This document shows, in pieces, positions 41,422 to 52,900 of a stretch of 64,000 nt of DNA. Position 1 is the first letter of the stretch. Each line of letters opens with the position of its first letter. The stretch covers positions 1 through 64,000 of the forward strand of contig NW_005178701.1 in NCBI RefSeq assembly GCF_000350225.1, given 5' to 3'. The notes under the pieces are model-generated. The model was not told where the DNA came from. It saw nothing but the letters and a program-made list of their open reading frames with translations, and did not search any database. Source of the stretch: Chondrus crispus. Lineage: Eukaryota > Rhodophyta > Florideophyceae > Gigartinales > Gigartinaceae. The position numbers and the translations under genes were made by a program.

Positions 41422-42122
41422 TGTAGCATAAACACCCCCAGCGGAGAGGGGTGTATGCACAGCTCGACGTAGACCCCGTCCGAACGGGAAGACGGGGGTG
41501 AAGCAGGACACCAGCTAACGGCACCGGGCAGCGGGCCCCGGTAGCGTGGTAGAGCGGGAACGGGGAGGACGCCGGTACGCGCGAGCGGTTCGACGCCTCG
41601 ACGCCCCGGCGCGGTTCTGGGTAACGATCCAGTACCGACGGGCGGAGGCGGAGCCGGCTCGTGGGCGTACCGCGTGCGTCCTCAACCCGCGCTCCGTGCC
41701 GCTCTAAGGTAGTTAGCGAACGCTACCTTAGAATAAGCGGGAAGTCGGACCTTGACGGTCGGTGGGTGACAAGTCCGTGCTTGTCGCCTTTCCCCGCCGC
41801 CGGTCCGCTCCATATTTAATATACAAAACAATCTATCATAACACTACAATACCGAGGTACTGTAGTGGGCTACTGTAGTGCAGGTCAGCCTGCACTGTAA
41901 TACTGTCAGCTATGTCGAGGCTGACAGTACACGTATCACTCGTAGTGCGTGCGCGCTTCGTTCGCGCGTGGTACACGTGTGCACGTGTATGCGCGTGTCC
42001 CTTGTCCCCGTGGTGTACACGTGGACACGCGCGGTTGTACTGTAGAGCGTCGAGCTCTACAGTAGGGGATCCTGTTGTTGATCCAATCTAACTAGAAAGC
42101 CCCCAGGGGGGGTTATACTACA
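41422..42122 (-). repeat. LTR3 of the tandem Ty3 array
   Basis: 701 bp, TGTAGCATAAACACCCCC to GGGGGGTTATACTACA, nearly identical to LTR2. The minus-strand TATA-like element is at about 41811-41824. It is joined directly to a foreign pol at 42123. Confidence 0.9.
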
Positions 42123-43416
42123 CCCGTTCCCTCGAATGTACCAGTATATTGACTCCCTAGGAGAAGCAACCGTCTTTTCGACGCTCGACTGCAATATCGG
42201 GTATTGGCAATTACCCGTTTGCAGAAGAAGATCGCGAGAAAACCGCGTTTGTGTGTCAAGCTGGACTGTACCAGTATCTCCGTATGCCTTTTGGGCTAAC
42301 AAACGCTCCCGCTACTTTCCAGCGAACGTTGGATATTATCCTATCCTCCTTCGAATGGAGATCCTGTCTCGTCTACCTTGACGACGTAATTCTGTTCTCG
42401 AAGGATATCGAGAGTCATATACGTCACGTTGAAGAAGTTATCGACGCCTTGCAGTCAGCAGAAGTGTCCCTCAAGTTGGAAAAGTGCTCTTTCTTCACAC
42501 AAGAAGTGCATTAACTTGGCCATGTTATACGGCCAGGGACGCTCTCGATTGAGGAGGTGTCGACCAGGGCTTTACGCGAAATCGCGATACCAACCACCCA
42601 GACTGAGCTCCGCTCGTTTTTGGGTTTGCGCAACGTCTATCGACGATTTGTACCGAACTACGCCCATAAGGCGGCGCCGTTGAACCAGCTTCTCAAGAAG
42701 GGGCAACCTGTTAAGCTGGAACCCTTTGGCGAAACCGAGATCAAGGCCTTTGATACGCTGAGAGAAGCGGTGATCTCCCCGCCAATTTTGGCGTTGCCCA
42801 AGGCTGGTTCCTATATTCAATGGACACGGACGCCAGCGACTACCAAGTCGGCACGGCGCTCTTCCAATCATACGAAGATGGACAAAGGAAGCCTATCGGG
42901 TTTTGGTCTCGATCACTACACGCTGCAGAGCGAAATTACTCCACTTCGGAGAAAGAATGTCTCGCTGTTGTGTGGGGTGTGGTGACGCTGCGCCCCTATC
43001 TCCCAGGAACCCGGTTCACGGTACATATCGACCATTCTTCCCTCCACTGGTTAATGGAAATCACGGACCCATCAGGCCGACTGATGAGGTGGCGACTCCG
43101 TCTTGGAGAGTTTGACCTCGACGTGAAGTACAAGAAGGGCAACCTCAATACCCAAGCCGACGCGTTATCGCGACTGTTCACATCCGGGGAGAAGACAGTC
43201 CCCGTAGATGAAGAAATCTCATGTTTTCTGGGAAGAGTCTCCGAAATAGAGCCAGTCGATAAGTTTTCTGACGACTCCGAAGATCTCGAGTCGGCAAGGT
43301 TCGACGGGATATTGGAACGCTACTCGACTGACGAGAATTTATTGGACTCTATCACAAGGGAAGAGATGCTACGTCCTCAGCTGGCAGATGTATTCTGCGC
43401 CGGAATTAGAAGGTGA
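42123..43416 (+). pseudogene. Ty3 pol fragment (RT and RNase H), + strand, broken
   Basis: Begins inside RT (PFPRMYQYIDSLGEATVFSTLDCN), exactly at the LTR3 edge. It continues with YQYLRMPFGLTNAPATFQ and YLDD in a second frame. A TAA at 42512-42514 interrupts LGHVIRPGTLSIEEV, and RNase H (MDTDASDYQVG, ERNYSTSEKECLAVVWG) returns to the first frame near 42815. An in-frame TGA stands at 43414-43416. So there are at least two frameshifts and two stops. Its 5' part (gag, protease, start of RT) has been lost at the junction with the tandem array. Confidence 0.85.
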
Positions 43417-45315
43417 TTAAATCGTGGGGATGACATCCCGTTCGCCACTGAAGAGGGCGGAGTTCTCGTCAGGAACGTAAATGCAACACCACAAGTGGTG
43501 GTACCACAAGACCTCCAAGCGAGGATTCTTTACATGGGACATCATGCACTGCTTGCCGGTCACCCCGGTGGCAGGAAGATGTTCTACACTCTAACTAGAG
43601 ATTGCTACAGGCCATCGCTGGCCGTAGATTGCTACGCAACTGCAAGAAATTGCATACATTGCGCTAAAGAGCGAGTCAAACTTCGGAGGAAGACTAAATG
43701 CCTCAAGCTGTTCCCAGCTACGGCGCCTCTCGAGTCGCTCTCGATCGATCTCCTTGGGGAGTTAATCCGTACCCCTCGCGGAAATCGGTGGCTCCTGGTG
43801 ATCACAGATCGCCTCTCCAAGCTGGTTCGCACCGTGCCTCTCAAGAGGATTACTGCCGCGGAAATCGCGAAGGCTTTCGTCCACCATTGGGTGTTTGTCT
43901 ACGGACCACCAGTCACGGTGCTGACGGATAACGGAAAGCAATTCGTGTCCCGACTCTTCCAAAAGATTTGCTGTATCTTGGGCATCAAGAACTTCTTTAC
44001 GACGACGTACCACCCCGAAACAAATGAGCAGGTGGAGCGCTTCAACAGGACAATACTGTCAGCGCTTCGACGTTATGTCGCTGAACACCCAAAAGACTGG
44101 GACCTCTTCACTGATGCGCTTACGTATGCGTACAATACGCAAACGCATAGTACAACCAAGCTCGCCCCATTCGAACTAGTCTTATCGCGACCACCGCGTG
44201 CCCTATCTTTGCAGGCAGAACCTCAGCTGGAGGAAGTTGGCCATGCCCAGTATCACGCCAAGTGGCGAGCCTGGCTTTGTGGACTTATGAGCATGGCTCA
44301 AGACGAAATGAAGAAGTCTCAAGAACGCTATCGAGCGAACTACGATAAGCACATACGCCATCCAAAGGCGGAGTATTGTCCCGGGACACACCTGTTCGTC
44401 CGACGGGACTACGCGAATCCCCGTACAGAAGCTCGCCAAAAGCTGGCGCCAGTGGCAAATGGACCATACCGCGTCGTTTCTGCGGATCAGGACACTGTGG
44501 TTATCCAGGATGGAGAAGAACAAGAACGCGTTACACGCGATCGGGTAGTACCTGCACCAGTGCAGCCGAGTCAACCAGTAACGTCATCCACGACTAATAT
44601 CCGCGATCAAAATCGTGTTCACCGTCCCGATAGACCGGGTATCCCAAGCGGTACAGTATCCACCTCTCCTATAGAGCAGTCTCAGGTTCCCCCAACAGGG
44701 TTGGCGGACTTGCCAGACACATCGCCTATGAATGGCGGAGCCCAAACCAGAATTTGGAACAGAGCTCGGATTGGACAGCCGCCGCCTTCGAGGCGCTCTG
44801 ATGGGACGACCAAAAGCCGTCCCGAACACTTGAAGCATGGGGCTCGTCGCTACACCCGGTTGGCGAATGATATTCCGGTCAGACAGGAGAAAAACTCTAC
44901 ACCACCCGCTGACAGTCCCCGTGACGAGCCGAATCCCGCCTCCAACGAAGGAGAAGGAGACGCACGCTACCAATTAGCGCCCGAAGCAGCCACCCAGAAC
45001 GTCCCTGCAGTGACGGAGCAACCCTCAAGGGACCCGCCAGAAGCCGCGTCTAACACTACAAAAAGAAAAGTGGACAGGGATCAGTCGCAACCTCCACACG
45101 CCATCGATGGCGAAGAATACGTGGTAGACCACGTTGTCGCGCATCGCTATGATGACGACGGTAAACTCGTCTTCAGAGTAACATGGTACGGCTACATGCC
45201 GGAGGAGGACACTGAGGAACCAATTAGTCACCTCCGACGGAGCCATGTAATTTTATATTGCAAAAGAAAGGGATTGAATGTCACAGACTCGATCATCCGA
45301 GCAAGACAAGGATAG
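43417..45315 (+). CDS. Ty3 chromovirus integrase and chromodomain (3' part of pol)
   Basis: Open frame continuing the RNase H frame after the TGA at 43414. Integrase zinc finger HHALLAGHPGG...CIHCAKERV; core SIDLLGEL (Asp), VLTDNGKQF (Asp), HPETNEQVERFNRT (Glu), all present. A long low-complexity linker of about 150 residues follows, then a chromodomain at the end (VVDHVVAHRYDDDGKLVFRVTWYGYM). This layout marks a chromovirus; the chromodomain is known to steer integration towards particular chromatin. The sequence is a different family from the minus-strand copies at 22967 and 34050. Confidence 0.8.
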   Translation, partial: LNRGDDIPFATEEGGVLVRNVNATPQVVVPQDLQARILYMGHHALLAGHPGGRKMFYTLTRDCYRPSLAVDCYATARNCIHCAKERVKLRRKTKCLKLFPATAPLESLSIDLLGELIRTPRGNRWLLVITDRLSKLVRTVPLKRITAAEIAKAFVHHWVFVYGPPVTVLTDNGKQFVSRLFQKICCILGIKNFFTTTYHPETNEQVERFNRTILSALRRYVAEHPKDWDLFTDALTYAYNTQTHSTTKLAPFELVLSRPPRALSLQAEPQLEEVGHAQYHAKWRAWLCGLMSMAQDEMKKSQERYRANYDKHIRHPKAEYCPGTHLFVRRDYANPRTEARQKLAPVANGPYRVVSADQDTVVIQDGEEQERVTRDRVVPAPVQPSQPVTSSTTNIRDQNRVHRPDRPGIPSGTVSTSPIEQSQVPPTGLADLPDTSPMNGGAQTRIWNRARIGQPPPSRRSDGTTKSRPEHLKHGARRYTRLANDIPVRQEKNSTPPADSPRDEPNPASNEGEGDARYQLAPEAATQNVPAVTEQPSRDPPEAASNTTKRKVDRDQSQPPHAIDGEEYVVDHVVAHRYDDDGKLVFRVTWYGYMPEEDTEEPISHLRRSHVILYCKRKGLNVTDSIIRARQG

Positions 45316-46365
45316 ATTCAAGACAAAGTTGGTTCCTCTTTACCTTAAAAGAATGACTACACGCCCTATGGCGCTACTGTACGCAAGCTACCGCTTCGAA
45401 CTTACTGCCAGATGGCGTTGCCAACTCCTCATGGAGCAAAAAATAGCAAGGTGAACCCGGTCCGCCATTGCGTCACGCAAACATTTGCGTACGACGGCCA
45501 TTTCGTTGTCCATAATCTCACGAGCCGGAGGAGCCCGGTCAATAAGTATACCGGACCGTACGGTATCGCTCGCCACGCTGGCGTTACTCATCTTGAGTAC
45601 AGGACCTCCTGCCGGAAAGGGAGTCTCCACGGACGCCACTTGGCGAAGTTCAAAATCCTTTTCGTCATCTTCGACGTCCTTTTTTCGAGAGTCCTCCAGT
45701 TGGAGTCCACTGGCGTCCGGGGAGAATCATTGCTCCTTTCCGCGGCGAGGACCGTCAAAAATAACACGCTTGTCATCAGCGAACTTCTTCGCCCTTTCTG
45801 GCGTCCATTCTTCCTGCTCCCCCAGACAGCCTCCGCTGTGGGCTTCTCGAATGGAGAACCCGCTCGCAAATATTGCGTAATTAACGCGTCATCGGGATAG
45901 ATCACGGGGTCGTGCCACGGCGCCTCCGTGAAGAGCCGGGCCTGCTCAAGCGACCCTTGCCCGAAGAAATCGCCATCCCGGCGGAATACGCTATGACGCC
46001 CGGAAGCCCGGAAGCCCGGATGAACCCGGTTTGGAAGCCCTGCAGCTGAGACAGAGCGCGAAGGACCGCGGTGCGAAGCTGTGAGAGTGAGACGGACACG
46101 GTAGAAAAAAATGACCGCAGAAGAGGAAACGCACGCGGAGAAAAAATCACGAACAGAAACCCACGCGAAAAAAAACCGCGAAGATCTCAGTCAGAAACGC
46201 CGCCGTCGGCGCAAATACGCGCGTAGCCGCGAGAGTCGTTGGACTGAAGCGCCAAGACAGGTGGACGAATGGAAGCACGCGCAGGATTGCGAGTGCACGA
46301 AAAGGTGCAGGGGTAATGGACCGCGTTTCAAAGGCGGATCGGCACGACCCTTGACGGGAGGGTGA
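45316..46365. other. 3' untranslated stretch of the + strand Ty3 element
   Basis: No recognised gene; the open frames here match nothing I know. It ends with a purine-rich tract, GACGGGAGGGTGA (46353-46365), directly before the LTR start, a good polypurine tract candidate. Confidence 0.45.
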
Positions 46366-46930
46366 TGTAGTGCAGTGACCCTGCAGTGTACGCCTGGTCA
46401 CCGCCGTCATGGGGCCGCGCTCCCCGCCTTTGACACGTGTACTGTGCGCGCACACTTGGGAAAGCACCCCATGTGTACTACACGTGGCCACACGTTTACC
46501 ACACGTGGACACACGTGTATGACAGTCGTATGACAAGTACATGATACGTGTACAACACGTGTACGACACGTATACATACGTGGTGCCCACAAGTTTCTAC
46601 GCTATTTAGCGTCTAATGCCAAGTGGCAATTCTAATGACGATAATTAATTTTTAATTACCCATTTAGTAACCGACGCCGACGACGGCGCTGGGCCTATAT
46701 AGGTCGGGTGTCGGAAGACGCTACAGTAAAGAGGCATCAGGTGATCGAACCCCATCTCTGGTGGGATCCTCTACGGTTCCTATCTCGTTGGCTAAGTCTG
46801 GTACCTGCACCCTTCGTCGTCATCCTTTTTCTTGTTTGTCCTTTACTTTTTCCCCTATTTTCTACATTTCTACACTATCTTTCTTCTTCGTTCTTCTTTC
46901 TTTTTCTTGTTGCTTACTCCTTCTAGCGCA
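46366..46930 (+). repeat. Left part of a + strand LTR with TATA box
   Basis: Starts TGTAGTGCAGTGACC after the polypurine tract. It contains at least six CACGTG-type motifs (46433-46585), a TATA box GGGCCTATATAGG (46691-46703) and a pyrimidine-rich leader (46815-46925). The right end is not resolved; no clean CA end with matching flank was found, so the coordinate is approximate. It is probably the 3' LTR of the Ty3 element at 42123-45315. Confidence 0.55.
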
Positions 46931-47929
46931 CTCCCGTTAGAGTGCACCCCTACGCGCACACCGCGATCTACCCGCGGTACTGCGTCGACTCCCCTGAGTT
47001 ACCCGGACAGAGGGACTCAAACACCTTGGTGGTGAGTGTGCCTTGCGTCGCGCTTTCTACAGCGGGATTTCCGCCCTCGTTGGCGGTGTGGATGGTACAA
47101 GCATTTGCTCTTCGAATTGACCCTCCATGGCTGCCGCGTACATGTGTTTGCCCGGGAATTGCTGAATCTGCGGCTGCCCACTACTACACGCCCCAACAAC
47201 GACAAAATTTTCCCATCATTGTGGGATAACTGCTCTCCGCCCTGGGTTGGGCGAGAGGCAGAGGCTATAGCGAGGGAGCACGTGGCGCGGACGCGACGCG
47301 CCACTTGAACCAATCGGACGAGCTCGCGAAAAGGGAGTGGTTCACTGGCCAGTTACGCACAGTCGCCCCGTGGTGCGTGAACGGGAGCGACCTGTAACGG
47401 GTTAGAAGCTAGCGTGCGCGATAGACAACCGAAACGGACGTATGTAGGCGCGAAAGGGACGGGGGCGAGCTTGCCCCAGTTTACTGGTGGGGACGGGTGC
47501 CAGGTCTTAACCCCTCAGAGGGACGCCTCGGACACCTGTTCCAGTACAGTAGTACAGTACCTGCCGCCTAGTGCGTGCCGGGTACTGCGCCATAAGTACT
47601 ACTACCGCACGGACGCTGCTACTACACGTGTGCACTACTGTGCACGCGTGATGCTTACAGACTACCGCGCGGACGACACGTGTGCTAACGTGCACGCGTA
47701 ACACGTGTAGACTACCGCACGGACGACACGTGTGCTACTGTACACGTGCACCACGCCACGGCCGGTCGGTAAACGCGGGCGCTCCCTACACGTGGGCACA
47801 CCTGCCCACGTGTGCCCCGTGCACGGCCGCACGGTTAATACCCTCCCCGCGCGCACGCCGGTCGTTATACTACAATCATTACCGCGAGTAATGGCGAGTG
47901 AGACTTCGTGTCGACGTTGAGGGGCAGTC
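46931..47929. other. Unassigned LTR-like and CACGTG-rich sequence
   Basis: No gene. 47590-47755 holds three copies of a unit like GACTACCGCACGGACGACAC plus GTGTGCT, with repeated ACACGTGT motifs. TTATACTACA at 47865-47874 matches the right end of the GC-rich Ty3 LTRs, so a decayed LTR may end here. Confidence 0.4.
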
Positions 47930-48865
47930 TGTTGTAATTCTACGACCACATGCAGACACGCATGACACACAACGACAGGTTTGACACGTGTAAAATCGAA
48001 AACAGTCCGCGTGACGAGCTGAGCAAGTTTGATTTTCAACGTGTACACGTGTGAGTTCTGTACACGGGTTCACTCTACAGTACTTCAGAAGCAAGTTTGG
48101 TTTTCAACTTGTACACGTGTGAAATATGTACACGGTTGCGCTGTACAGTACAATCTGAGCATCTTTCATTTTCTCCGCCCGACACGTGTATAACCTGGAC
48201 ACATGTCCTCATTACACTGTCGGACGCGTACAGTACGGCTGCACTCTTACAGACAAAGCGTAGAACCTTGGTGGCGAGTGCCTGGCACGTGCCAAAGGTT
48301 TACAGCGTCCATGGAGTGCAGCACGGGTACAGCAGGACACAAAAATACCGTTGGGCGAGTTTTGAATTCGTAAGGCAAAATGTGCACTGTTGTAATTGAC
48401 AGTGGACAGGACCTCACGAGAGATTCAGATTCATAAGGCAACGTGTGCGCTATAAACAGTCCTTGCAGGATTGATTTGAATTCGTAAGGCAACGTGTGAG
48501 CTGTAAACGTGCCTTACGAATTTGTGGCACGCTGGATTTGGAATAGTAAGGGAATTTGTGCTTTGCTGTGTTTTGTTGTACTGCCTTACTAATTTCTCCG
48601 TCATGACAATGGTAATTCGTAAGGCGGTTTTCTGTTATGTTTGTTGGGCCATCGCCAGTTTGGCTGAGTAGCAAGACGGGCACATGTGTTAGAGCCAATG
48701 CATTTGTAGTATGTGTGTCGTAGTCTTTGGTAGTAGAGTTCTAGAAGATTGCAGAAGCGTATAAGTAGTGCCAGAAGTTGGCGACTCAAAACAAATCGGT
48801 ACCCAATCCGTCAACTTCACCTCATCAACCGTCCTTCGAATCCCCTTCGCCCCGCTGACCTACCA
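47930..48865 (+). repeat. 5' LTR of the copia element
   Basis: TGTTGTAATTCTACGACC to CTGACCTACCA, matching 54110-55045 with only a few substitutions. U3 carries GTACACGTGT motifs (48040-48195) and, at 48365-48630, a motif of the type ATTCGTAAGGCA repeated several times in both orientations. Confidence 0.9.
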
Positions 48866-48867
48866 TT

Positions 48868-48883
48868 AGGTTATGGGCCCAGC
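48868..48883 (+). promoter_or_regulatory. Copia-type primer binding site for an internal tRNA-iMet segment
   Basis: AGGTTATGGGCCCAGC, two bases after the LTR. This is complementary to the anticodon-stem region of eukaryotic initiator tRNA-Met (GCUGGGCCCAUAACC), the half-tRNA priming known from Drosophila copia, not to a tRNA 3' end. Confidence 0.75.
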
Positions 48884-48924
48884 TCAACGTTATTATTCTG
48901 CTGTGTGATTGTTTGTTCTCAGTT

Positions 48925-49005
48925 TCTGCTGCCGTTCTCGTTTTGGTCTCTGCTGTCGTTCTCGTTTTGGTCTCCGCTGTCGTTCTCGTTTTGGTTTCTG
49001 CTGTC
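48925..49005. repeat. 24-bp tandem repeat in the copia leader
   Basis: About 3.4 units of TCTGCTGTCGTTCTCGTTTT + GGTC, starting 48925, 48949, 48973 and 48997, in a T-rich leader. Confidence 0.9.
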
Positions 49006-49989
49006 TTTTCGGCCGTCGTTTTCATCGCCGTTGTCGTTCGTTTTGTTCTGTCGCCGTCTACTTTCTGTCGTTATCATCTTGGTCGTTCGTCTCCGTCTAC
49101 CCGCTGTCGTTTCAACTTGGTGGATCTTCTTCGTGTCTGTTGTAGCTTGGTCTTGGCAATCGTTGTGTGAGCTGTGGGTATAGTCCCTAGTCGCCAACGT
49201 ACCATGTTAATCCAAGAAGACTGCCCTTCGATCACGCCGGTGATCGTCGTAGCTGCCGATACCCTCGCTCTTGGTGAAAGGCTTGTGCCATTGGAAATCT
49301 GACTTGAGCGAGAGTCCGACCAAGAATCGTCGAGAGACGAAACACTGATCCTCGGGGAGGATCACAGTGTACTGGTCTAGTCGATCCGCACTCTGCCTTC
49401 GGGAGGTGCGTCGGCGGTGTGGGTAACGCTCTCGGTATTAGCCCTATAGGTACGACTTCGGTCCCCTGGGTGAAGAGAATACGTGCCTAAACACTGAACC
49501 TCTCACTATACGTGTATAAGGTCGCGTACCTTGATTAAGTTCGCACGGAAGAGGGTGACCCTAGGCGTGATTGTGAACAAATCACACGAGTACGACGAAG
49601 GCAGTTTCATTCTTGTGTTGTGGGAAACCTCATTGGGGTAGTACCGTATCAAGTTTGGACAAGCCGATTTCGGTTGCAGGGACCGTTCGCGGTAGTGACC
49701 AAAAGTCCTAGTTCGTCTACAGGCAAAGTGTTGTGCTTACTCGTGCCACGTTTGATTTAGTTCACAGTGGAAAGACCCGCACTGGCCGACATACAGGGGT
49801 AGCGCCCTAAGGCATTTTTAAGAATAGGCTTGTTCCACTCCGCCGGGAACAAGCACCAAGAACGCTTCCGAGTAATCGCTACAAACTTCCTATACGGGTG
49901 GGCTTGCCATTGTGTTGACTATCGGTTAACGGCTTGGGATCCCGGAACAGAAGACCTTGTATACTCGAAGGGTACATCCATTCGGCGAA
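49006..49989 (+). other. Copia leader (5' untranslated)
   Basis: About 1 kb without a supported gene. T-rich at first, then mixed. The gag ATG at 49990 follows. Confidence 0.5.
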
Positions 49990-52900
49990 ATGGATGACCA
50001 AAGCTCTGGATCGGTCAGAATAGAGAAGCTGACCGCATCTAACTTTTACATCTGGAAGCAGAAAATCCAGCTACTGCTTGCTCTCCGAGATGTTGATCAA
50101 TACGTTTTTGATGATATACCGGAGAATGCAACGTCAGATGACCGGAGAAAATGGATCCGTGGTGACGCAAAAGCAAACGCAGTAATCGGACTCACGCTTT
50201 CTGATGACTACTTGGAACATGTGCGAGGGTGTAGCAGTGCGAAAGAGACATGGGAAGCAATTATGAATGTGTTTGAGCGTCATACTTTGCTCAACAAACT
50301 TGCCGCCCGTCGCGACTTTTACACTGTATCCATGCTCCCATCCGAGAAAGTGCTCGTGTTCATCAATCGTGTGAAGGAACTTGCTGCCAGATTGCAGTCA
50401 ATGAGTGTTGAGATTGACGATAAAGAAATTGCAATGGCTGTGTTGAATGGCTTGCCTCCACGATTTGATAACCTGATTGTTGCTCTTGACGCACTTGGCA
50501 ATGAAGATAAAGTGTTTGGACTCGAGTTTTTGGAGAGTCGTCTGCTGCAAGAAGAACAACGAGAAAGCATGAAGACCGCTTCTGCTTCATCACCACATGC
50601 ACCTGCACTTGTCAATCGTATGCCTATTCAACGTGATACGAAATGTACGAATTGCAATAGACATGTGCATACTGCGGCGCGTTGCTGGGGCAGGGACGTG
50701 AATGGGCGCCGACCTGCGCCGCCAGATGGGTTCCGGTCACGCAACACTGGCTTGAAGCCAAGTGCATTCGTTTCTCGAGATGACAATTCTACTGCTGCCT
50801 TTGCGGAGAGTGACTTTACTTGCTTGCTTTCGACTTCCACTCCAGAAAAGAGGGCTGCAAACGCAAGGTCATGGCTTGTCGATTCCGGTTGCAGCGCTCA
50901 CATTACGTTTGATCGCTCTTTGTTCGTTACGTATGAACAGATGCAATCTGGATCAGTGGAGATGGGCACGAAGGCTAGAGCTAATGTCGCTGGTCGCGGC
51001 GAGGTAGAATTCATGTTGAACGTCAACGGTAGTCCACATCCTTGCAAATTGTGAAACGTTTTGCATGTCCCTGATTTCGGATATTGGCTACTGTCTGTTA
51101 GCCAAATGGTTTCAAAGGGTTTGCAAGTGTCATTTGAAAATGAGAAATGCCGCGTTACTGCAGGACCAACTGTAGTTGCCACAGCGAGTCAAGTTGGGGA
51201 TTTGTACATACTTGACGTCATGAATGAAACCTTTTCTGCTCACGTAGTTACCCTGCAGACGCTACATGAATGCATGGCCCATGTTAATGTACAAGGAATC
51301 GCATCAATGATTCACAATAATGTGGTAAGTGGCATCAACGTTCGTCAAAGCGATGTCATCAGTGCAATGAATCCGAAGTCTGACAATCACCCTCTCATTT
51401 GTCCTGCGTGTGTGTTAGGGAAAGCAACGCGATCAGTAATCCCAAAACAGCGATCATCGTCTCGAGCACAGAACTGTCTTGACCTGGTGCATTCTGATGT
51501 CTGCGGTCCAATTGAAGTACAGTCAGTTGGTGGCTCGAGATACTTCATTACATTTGTAGATGATCACTCGAACTGGGTAGTTGTGTACACGATGAGAAAT
51601 AAATCCGAGGCGTTTGCAAAATACAAGTTGTATGAAAAGTTGGCTCAAACCCACACTGGTCGCAAAGTAAAGGTGCTTCGCACTGATCGAGGGGGAGAGT
51701 ACTTGTCGACGGAATTCAAGTCGCATTTAGATTTAAACGGTACGCAGCACTAACTCACAACGGCGTACACCCCTGAACAAAACGGTGTTGCTGAACGTTT
51801 AAATCGAACTTTGATTGATCTTGTCCGCTCAATGCTTTCTCATAAACAGGTCAGTAAGCGATTCTGGGCCGAGGCTCTTGCCACTTCGGTATATGTACGT
51901 AATCGAGTTACTTCACGCGCTTTGCCCGTTAATACAACCCCGCACCACATTTGGATGAATTCCACTCCAAATGTTGGCCATTTGCGAGTATTTGGGTCAA
52001 AGTGTTGGTATACATTACCAAAATTAGAGCTCCGTTAGCTGGACTTGCGAGTGCGTGAAGCGATGTTTCTTTGGTACTCGCAATGCAGTAAGGCATACAA
52101 ACTTTGGGACGGAGAGTTGAATAAAATTGTTGTGTCACGGGATGTCAAGTTTCATGAATCGACATGTGAGATGCATGACATTCCTGCACACGAAAGTGAT
52201 TCAATCAACTCTGATGTTGACGTTGTATTGCTCGGTGGCGACAATGGGAATACAGCTGATACCCCAAACACGGATGAGGTTGGTTCTGAAGAGAAAGAAG
52301 TTTCGGAGGAGGTTCTTGAAAACGATGGCCCTCACTCTGTGAGTGAGAACGATGAAGATGAAGATGATGTACCAACTGCAGTCGAAACTCCGAATTTCAC
52401 CCCTCCAACTCCGACTCCAGCTGTACGAATATCGTCTCGAGTCAACGGACCTCCCGCGTCATGGTGGAGGAGCAACGTTGCAGCTGCTCTTCTTTCACAT
52501 GTGCATGTCGCTATTGAAGGTCCCCAGACCTTCAACCAGGAAACCAAGGGTCCTAGAGCTGCATTTTGGCAGACCGGCATTGACAAAGAACTTGCCTCGC
52601 AGACCAAGAATCGGACTTGGAAACTTGTTCCTCGATCTGAGGCGTCAAACATCTTGACATCTCGATGGGTTTTCAATGTCAAGCAACTGCCTGATGCAAA
52701 TGGCAATATAGTTGAAAGGCAAAAGCCAGACTTGTTGCTCGTGGATTCCAGCAGGTGAAAGGTCTTGACTATACTGAGACATATGCCCCTGTTATAAAGT
52801 TTACCACTATTCGTCTACTTCTTGCCTTAGTTGCTCATTATGACCACGAACTTCATCAGATGGATGTCGTAACTGCGTTTTTGAACGGCGACTTGGATGA

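Larger units (their letters stand above)
30339..42122 (-). mobile_element. Ty3 chromovirus copy 2 (LTR2 - internal - LTR3)
   Basis: Minus-strand element: 5' LTR 41422-42122, PBS 41408-41420, gag 38771-41341, pol 34050-38770, cassette 31086-34036, PPT 31040-31050, 3' LTR 30339-31039. Every landmark from pol to LTR lies exactly 11,083 bp to the right of its counterpart in copy 1, with no net insertion or deletion. LTR3 ends abruptly in the pol of another, + strand Ty3 element. Confidence 0.8.

Noticed and set aside
45412..45905. 162-codon + strand and 105-codon minus-strand frames after the Ty3 integrase
   Set aside because: Neither shows a domain, repeat or similarity to other parts of the window; kept as untranslated region.
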